Positions 15,535 to 18,212 of a DNA stretch of 18,212 nucleotides are shown piece after piece. The stretch comes from Actinobacteria bacterium UBA4719 (lineage in GTDB: Bacteria > Actinomycetota > Actinomycetes > Actinomycetales > Dermatophilaceae): contig DHJN01000268.1 in the NCBI GenBank assembly GCA_002404345.1, positions 1 to 18,212 of the forward strand, given 5' to 3'. Positions within the stretch are counted from its first letter, which is position 1. Each line of letters starts with the position of its first letter. The translations under genes were made by a program, and so were the position numbers. The notes under the pieces were generated by a model. That model was not told where the DNA came from and did no database searches. It saw nothing but the letters and a program-made list of their open reading frames with translations.

Positions 15535-16292
15535 GAGGGGCGAAGGCCGGCCAGGGACAACGCGGACACGGTGGCAGCGGCTGCCATGGCCGTGTCGGCG
15601 ATGGCGTCGAGGCCGGTCAGCAGCATGCGGCGTTGCTCGGCGACCGCGCCGGTGAGTACCTGTGACTGCGCTGGCACGCTCAGGCCAAGCTCGGCGGCCA
15701 CACCGACCAGCGCGGCCATCGTGATGATGTTGGTGGCTCGCGATGGCAGCCCGTCCGGCAGTCCCCATTGGCTGACGCTGCGTTCGTCCGCCATCGAACG
15801 AAACGGGCTGCCCGCCCACGGCCTGGCATCGAGGGCCTCGATCGCGCGCGTGCGCTCCATCAGCTCCTGCAGAAACCCCCGCTCGATCTCGCTGAGGGAC
15901 AACGCCTCCAGCGTGTGTGCCGGGACCGGATCGCAGTCGTATGCCGACCAGGTCACCCGGGTTCCCTGGTCGCCAGCCGGGCCGAAGTGTTCGATCGTGG
16001 GGACCAGTACTCCACCGATGCCCGGGACGTAGACGCACTCGCCCGCATCGGTGGCCGCCGCGATCAGCTCGGTGGAACCCCGCGGCATTCCGGCGAGGTT
16101 GCCCGGTCGGGGGAGGGCAACGAGGACCGCCCGCTCACCCAGGTCACGCCACAGGGACAGGCGGCCGAGGTCGCCGGTGATGTGGTCGAGGTCGGGGTGC
16201 GCCCGGTCCACGGCCTCTGCGACCGGTAGCTGTCCGGCATACGCTGCCGTCGCCCACAAGCAGAGCCGCACGCACACCGGGAGAACGGACAC
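15513..16292 (-). CDS. Conserved actinobacterial protein of unknown function
   Basis: 259 aa from the GTG at 16292. I do not recognise a domain with a known activity. It begins 'SVLPVCVRLCLWATAAYAGQLPVAEAVDRAHPD', has 'VLVALPRPGNLAGMPRG', 'CVYVPGIGGVLVPTIEHFGPAGDQG' and 'TWSAYDCDPVPAHTLEAL', then a helical Ala-rich C-terminus. No signal peptide, convincing membrane helix or catalytic motif is seen. Proteins of this kind appear, from memory, as hypotheticals in related actinobacteria. The frame is open to a GTG at 16319, but the start at 16292 has TACCAT exactly 6 nt upstream and a methionine-SVLP start that looks natural. It overlaps the glgM 3' end by 22 bp and is divergent from the ABC ATPase gene. 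Confidence 0.75.
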   Translation of the reverse strand: MSVLPVCVRLCLWATAAYAGQLPVAEAVDRAHPDLDHITGDLGRLSLWRDLGERAVLVALPRPGNLAGMPRGSTELIAAATDAGECVYVPGIGGVLVPTIEHFGPAGDQGTRVTWSAYDCDPVPAHTLEALSLSEIERGFLQELMERTRAIEALDARPWAGSPFRSMADERSVSQWGLPDGLPSRATNIITMAALVGVAAELGLSVPAQSQVLTGAVAEQRRMLLTGLDAIADTAMAAAATVSALSLAGLRPSQRRADS

Positions 16293-16298
16293 GGACTC

Positions 16299-16304
16299 AT
16301 GGTA
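16299..16304 (-). promoter_or_regulatory. Putative -10 box (TACCAT) of the unknown gene
   Basis: TACCAT on the minus strand, 6 nt before the GTG at 16292. It supports the shorter start over the GTG at 16319. Confidence 0.4.
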
Positions 16305-16337
16305 GAGGCCGTGACGCACGATGGTCAGGGCGTGGCC

Positions 16338-16343
16338 TAGGGT
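16338..16343 (+). promoter_or_regulatory. Putative -10 box (TAGGGT) of the ABC ATPase gene
   Basis: TAGGGT is identical to the glgC box and lies 8 nt before the ATG at 16352. No clear Shine-Dalgarno is present. Confidence 0.45.
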
Positions 16344-16351
16344 CAGGCAGC

Positions 16352-17185
16352 ATGAGCGACGTCCTCGAATTCGCCGGCGTCAGCGTGGTCCGTGGTGACA
16401 ACACGCTGCTGAACGACATCACCTGGGAGGTCGAGGAAGGCCAGCGCTGGGTGGTCCTCGGACCGAACGGGGCCGGAAAGACCACCCTGCTGCAGGTGGC
16501 TGCCGGACGGATCCACCCCACGACAGGTGTCGCCGGGGTTCTCGGTGAGGTCCTCGGTGCCGTCGACGTGTTTGAGCTGCGCCCCCGAATCGGCCTGTCG
16601 AGCGCCGCAATTGCCGAGAGGCTGCCTGCCGACGAGCTGGTCAAGGATGTCGTCGTCACCGCTTCCTACGGCATCGTGGGGCGTTGGCGCGAGAGCTACG
16701 ACACGCTCGACCATGCCCGCGCCGCACACCTGCTCGACGCGCTGGGCGCGGCCCACCTGCGAGACCGGACCTTCGGCACCCTGAGCGAGGGTGAGCGCAA
16801 GCGGGTGCAGATTGCCCGGGCGCTGATGACCGACCCGGAGCTGATGTTGCTCGACGAGCCAGCCGCCGGTCTCGACCTCGGCGGTCGGGAGGACCTGGTG
16901 GCGCGACTCGGTGCACTGGCCGCGGACGTCGCAGCACCCGCGCTGGTCCTGGTGACCCATCATGTGGAGGAGATCCCGCCCTCGTTCACTGACGTGCTGT
17001 TGATGCGAGGGGGTCGCATCGTGGCAGCCGGACCGGTCGAGATCACGCTGACCGCCGCGAACCTGTCCGAGACGTTCGGTCTGCCGTTGCTGGTTGAGCG
17101 TCACGGTGAGCGTTGGTTCGCGCGAGCCGCGGCGAAGGTCGATGAGCAGTGCATCCCCATGAGCAGTACGGTATTGGTTCACTGA
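16352..17185 (+). CDS. Orphan ABC transporter ATP-binding protein
   Basis: 277 aa single ATPase domain. Walker A GPNGAGKTT (37-45), signature LSEGERKR (from 144), Walker B LMLLDEPAAGLD (from about 164) and H-loop VTHH are all intact. LSEGE in place of LSGGQ and the aromatic-rich 'ITWEVEEGQRWVVLG' are reminiscent of iron-complex or ModF-like ATPases. No permease or binding protein lies next to it in the window; the next genes are an NfeD-like and an SPFH protein. It may serve a permease elsewhere or have a non-transport role. The ATG at 16352 is supported by the TAGGGT box 8 nt upstream. About 40 residues after the last ABC motif form a short extra C-terminal segment. Confidence 0.92.
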   Translation: MSDVLEFAGVSVVRGDNTLLNDITWEVEEGQRWVVLGPNGAGKTTLLQVAAGRIHPTTGVAGVLGEVLGAVDVFELRPRIGLSSAAIAERLPADELVKDVVVTASYGIVGRWRESYDTLDHARAAHLLDALGAAHLRDRTFGTLSEGERKRVQIARALMTDPELMLLDEPAAGLDLGGREDLVARLGALAADVAAPALVLVTHHVEEIPPSFTDVLLMRGGRIVAAGPVEITLTAANLSETFGLPLLVERHGERWFARAAAKVDEQCIPMSSTVLVH

Positions 17186-17204
17186 GCACGGGAGGGGGAA
17201 CCGC

Positions 17205-17672
17205 ATGTCCTTGTTCAGCGATAGCGGTTGGCTGGCGTGGGTTGCACTGGCCCTTGCGTTGGCAGCGTTCGAGGCGGCCAGTGTCGACTTCGTCTTCGTG
17301 ATGCTCGCCGGCGGCGCGCTGGCAGCGGCCGTTGCGGCCGGGGTCGGCGCCTCGTTCACGGTGCAGGTGATCACGGCGGTCGTTGTGGCGACGGCGTTGC
17401 TCCTGATGGCGCGTCCCATCGTCAAGCGTCGTTTTATGGTGCCGGCCGGCCACGGCGGGATCGGTGCTGTCGCTCAGGTCGGTCGATCGGCGCTGGTGCT
17501 GGAGACCGTCACTGAGCACGACGGACGAGTCAAGCTTGGCGGTGAGACCTGGTCGGCACGCACGGCCCCGGACGCCCCACCATGCCTGCCTGGACAAGAG
17601 GTCCGGGTAGTTTCCATCGAGGGGGCCACTGCGATCGTGAGCAACGTCGCGGATGGTCGGAAATCGGAGTAG
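17205..17672 (+). CDS. NfeD-like membrane protein
   Basis: 155 aa short NfeD. Three hydrophobic segments (about 8-24, 28-47, 51-70) with 'AFEAASVDFVFVMLAGGALAA' are followed by a cytoplasmic OB-fold-type domain: 'GGIGAVAQVGRSALVLETVTEHDGRVKLGGETWSART' (continuous in the protein) and 'LPGQEVRVVSIEGATAIV'. NfeD proteins work with SPFH/stomatin partners in membrane organisation and quality control. The partner gene follows after 3 bp, which supports both calls. The ATG at 17205 has a strong Shine-Dalgarno (GGAGGGGG, 17191-17198). It starts 19 bp after the ABC ATPase stop, so it is probably cotranscribed with it. Confidence 0.9.
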   Translation: MSLFSDSGWLAWVALALALAAFEAASVDFVFVMLAGGALAAAVAAGVGASFTVQVITAVVVATALLLMARPIVKRRFMVPAGHGGIGAVAQVGRSALVLETVTEHDGRVKLGGETWSARTAPDAPPCLPGQEVRVVSIEGATAIVSNVADGRKSE

Positions 17673-17675
17673 TTC

Positions 17676-18212
17676 GTGACAACTGGAAACGCAGCGCTGT
17701 TCGTCCTGTTGCTGCTCGTCGTGTTCGCCGTCGTCGTCATCATCCGGACTGTGCGCATCGTGCCCCAGCAGGTATCGCTGATCATCGAGAGGCTGGGCAA
17801 GTTCTCACGAACCCTCGAGGGTGGCCTTCACTTCCTCGTGCCGTTCGTCGACAAGGTGCGGGCCAGCGTCGACCTGCGTGAGCAGGTCGTGTCGTTCCCG
17901 CCGCAGCCGGTCATCACCTCGGACAACCTCGTGGTCAACATCGACACAGTCATCTACTACTCGGTCATAGACTCCAAGTCGGCGGTGTACGAGATCGCCA
18001 ACTTCATTCAGGGCATCGAGCAGCTGACGGTCACCACGTTGCGTAACGTCATCGGCTCCCTCGACCTTGAGCAGACCCTGACCAGCCGTGACCAGATCAA
18101 CGCAGCGCTACGCGGTGTTCTCGACGAGGCCACCGGCAAGTGGGGCATCCGGGTCAACCGCGTCGAGCTCAAGGCCATCGACCCGCCGCACTCGGTGCAG
18201 GACTCGATGGAG
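17676..18212 (+). CDS. SPFH/stomatin-like protein, 3' end outside window
   Basis: The first 179 residues are visible. An N-terminal membrane anchor (about 7-24, Val/Leu-rich) is followed by the SPFH core: 'VRIVPQQVSLIIERLGKF', 'LEGGLHFLVPFVDKV', 'VSFPPQPVITSDNLVVNIDT', 'VIYYSVIDSKSAVYEI' and 'LTVTTLRNVIGSLDLEQTLTSRDQIN', ending in 'WGIRVNRVELKAIDPP'. This is the stomatin/QmcA type that forms oligomeric membrane assemblies with NfeD partners. GTG 17676 is chosen: GGAG (17666-17669) lies 6 nt upstream, and the gene begins 3 nt after the NfeD stop. The rest, including the coiled-coil part expected in the family, is beyond the window. Confidence 0.93.
   Translation, partial: MTTGNAALFVLLLLVVFAVVVIIRTVRIVPQQVSLIIERLGKFSRTLEGGLHFLVPFVDKVRASVDLREQVVSFPPQPVITSDNLVVNIDTVIYYSVIDSKSAVYEIANFIQGIEQLTVTTLRNVIGSLDLEQTLTSRDQINAALRGVLDEATGKWGIRVNRVELKAIDPPHSVQDSME

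Noticed and set aside
16343..17425. 360-aa minus-strand frame opposite the ABC ATPase and NfeD-like genes
   Set aside because: It is a shadow of two genes with clear motifs; its own translation shows no family pattern.

Overview
The window is high-GC, densely packed actinobacterial chromosome. Gene content points to Actinomycetota: a mabA/inhA-like fabG-fabI pair, divergent glgC and glgM, SerB with an ACT-type N-terminus, an F420-type LLM protein and a DUF3099 protein. The combination with cphA/cphB and a CphA-like Mur ligase would fit a member of the Dermatophilaceae/Intrasporangiaceae, but that family-level placement is inference. I see no rRNA, tRNA, CRISPR array, insertion sequence or prophage. 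No gap between genes exceeds about 130 bp.

Layout. 1-717: end of an ABC exporter (+), tail-to-tail with a SURF1-like oxidase assembly gene (-, 680-1564) that carries an Ala/Thr-Gln hexanucleotide repeat. Divergent from it is moaA (+, 1596-2618). Next come a two-gene minus unit, DUF3099 protein then a small Cys/His protein (3242 to 2659), and the divergent fabG-fabI fatty-acid unit (+, 3372-4907). 4980-7172 (+) is a CphA-like Mur ligase that lacks the ATP-grasp domain and has a C-terminal TPR region. It faces the cyanophycin operon cphB-cphA (-, 10944 to 7191). serB (-), an LLM oxidoreductase (-) and glgC (-) follow, reading 14271 to 10961. glgM (+, 14335-15534) diverges from glgC and meets a conserved unknown gene (-, 16292 to 15513). 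An orphan ABC ATPase, an NfeD-like protein and an SPFH/stomatin-like protein (+, running off the end) close the window.

Theme. Two carbon/nitrogen reserve systems lie side by side: cyanophycin (synthetase CphA, cyanophycinase CphB and a third CphA-like ligase) and the glycogen/maltose-1-phosphate route (GlgC makes ADP-glucose, GlgM uses it).

Main observations. (1) cphA has no ATG, GTG or TTG start compatible with its conserved N-terminus; an ATA codon sits 6 nt after a strong Shine-Dalgarno. (2) The CphA-like ligase has an N-domain/Mur/TPR architecture without ATP-grasp. (3) Between fabG and fabI lies a chain of stop-start minicistrons made by an 11-bp tandem repeat. (4) Ten starts have a TANNNT box 6-8 nt upstream and no Shine-Dalgarno, pointing to widespread leaderless transcription. 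(5) The word GGCATAC/GTATGCC is strongly over-represented. All functional calls come from reading motifs and remembered family features; no database search was run.
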